This document shows, in pieces, positions 6,237-6,523 of a DNA stretch of 6,523 nucleotides. Source of the stretch: Prolixibacteraceae bacterium (GTDB lineage Bacteria; Bacteroidota; Bacteroidia; Bacteroidales; Prolixibacteraceae); the NCBI GenBank assembly GCA_017998095.1, contig JAGODU010000210.1:1-6523 (forward strand). The letters are read 5' to 3'. The translations under genes and the position numbers were made by a program. The notes beneath the pieces are model-generated. The model saw only the letters and a list, made by a program, of their open reading frames with translations. It did no database searches and had not been told where the DNA came from. Position 1 is the stretch's first letter; each line of letters begins with the position of its first letter.

Positions 6237-6523
6237 TCAATCCTCAATAAACATTGCATCGCCGTAACTGAAAAAACGGTATTTTTCATGAACGGCAATA
6301 TTATATGCTTGGATAATAGTTGGATAGCCGCCAAAAGCAGTTATCATCATTAAAAGGGTAGATTTGGGCAGGTGAAAATTGGTGAGCAAAGCATCCGTTA
6401 CTTGAAATTGAAAACCGGGATAGATGAAGATATCAGTCCACTTTGAACCGCTTTGCATTTTTCCTTCCTGCCAAAAGCTTTCTACGCTGCGGGTGCTGGT
6501 TGTTCCAATGCAGACGATTCTTC
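6237..6523 (-). CDS. queA: S-adenosylmethionine:tRNA ribosyltransferase-isomerase, C-terminal part
   Basis: Only the last 94 codons are in the window; the gene continues past the right edge. QueA transfers and rearranges the ribose of S-adenosylmethionine onto 7-aminomethyl-7-deazaguanine in tRNA, giving epoxyqueuosine in the queuosine pathway. The visible part carries the family's C-terminal hallmarks: [33 protein letters not shown], and [16 protein letters not shown] just before the stop. The methionine at 6456-6458 is internal, because the homology continues upstream of it to the window edge. The stop TGA (6237-6239) touches the birA ATG, placing queA first in a leftward operon with birA. 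Nothing suggests damage in the visible part. Confidence 0.95.
   Translation of the reverse strand, partial: RIVCIGTTSTRSVESFWQEGKMQSGSKWTDIFIYPGFQFQVTDALLTNFHLPKSTLLMMITAFGGYPTIIQAYNIAVHEKYRFFSYGDAMFIED

Overview
The window looks like a bacterial chromosome segment with low to moderate GC content. A housekeeping pair on the minus strand at the right end (queA, partial, and birA) sits beside a decayed accessory region whose one large intact gene is an anti-phage-type reverse transcriptase. The organism cannot be named from the sequence. A Candidatus Cloacimonadota-like or other AT-rich anaerobe would fit the codon use and the style of the BirA protein, but this is only a guess.

Layout from left to right. 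(1) 1-231, plus: the decayed end of an unidentified gene that enters from the left, with a frameshift at a G6 run and two later stops. (2) 253-454, plus: a small excisionase/MerR-type helix-turn-helix gene, ended early by a stop inside a 13-bp tandem duplication. Its expected C-terminal tail can still be read after the duplication. (3) 498-896, plus: an unidentified 132-codon frame, followed by another protein-like stretch in a different frame, so possibly also a relic. (4) 1065-4838, plus: a 1257-residue fusion of a reverse transcriptase and a C-terminal nitrilase (carbon-nitrogen hydrolase). All expected catalytic residues are visible in both domains. This matches the UG1/DRT1 class of defence-associated reverse transcriptases. 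(5) 4838-4901: an imperfect inverted repeat right at the 3' end of that gene. (6) 4940-5203, minus: a fragment resembling the N-terminal part of an Uma2-family (DUF820, PDDEXK-type) protein. (7) 5204-5522: noncoding sequence with small repeats and hairpins. (8) 5523-6236, minus: birA, biotin-protein ligase. (9) 6237-6523, minus: the last 94 codons of queA, which abuts birA.

How the parts fit. queA and birA form a tight operon read leftward and are core genes. The region to their left looks like an insertion site for accessory genes: dead fragments of DNA-binding and nuclease-like genes surround one intact single-gene defence system. The RT-nitrilase needs no visible protein partner, and the neighbouring fragments are probably remains of earlier cargo rather than components of it. 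DRT1 is a described system. The less explored aspects here are its roughly 570-residue central region with a candidate zinc-binding motif, and the paired sequences flanking the gene.
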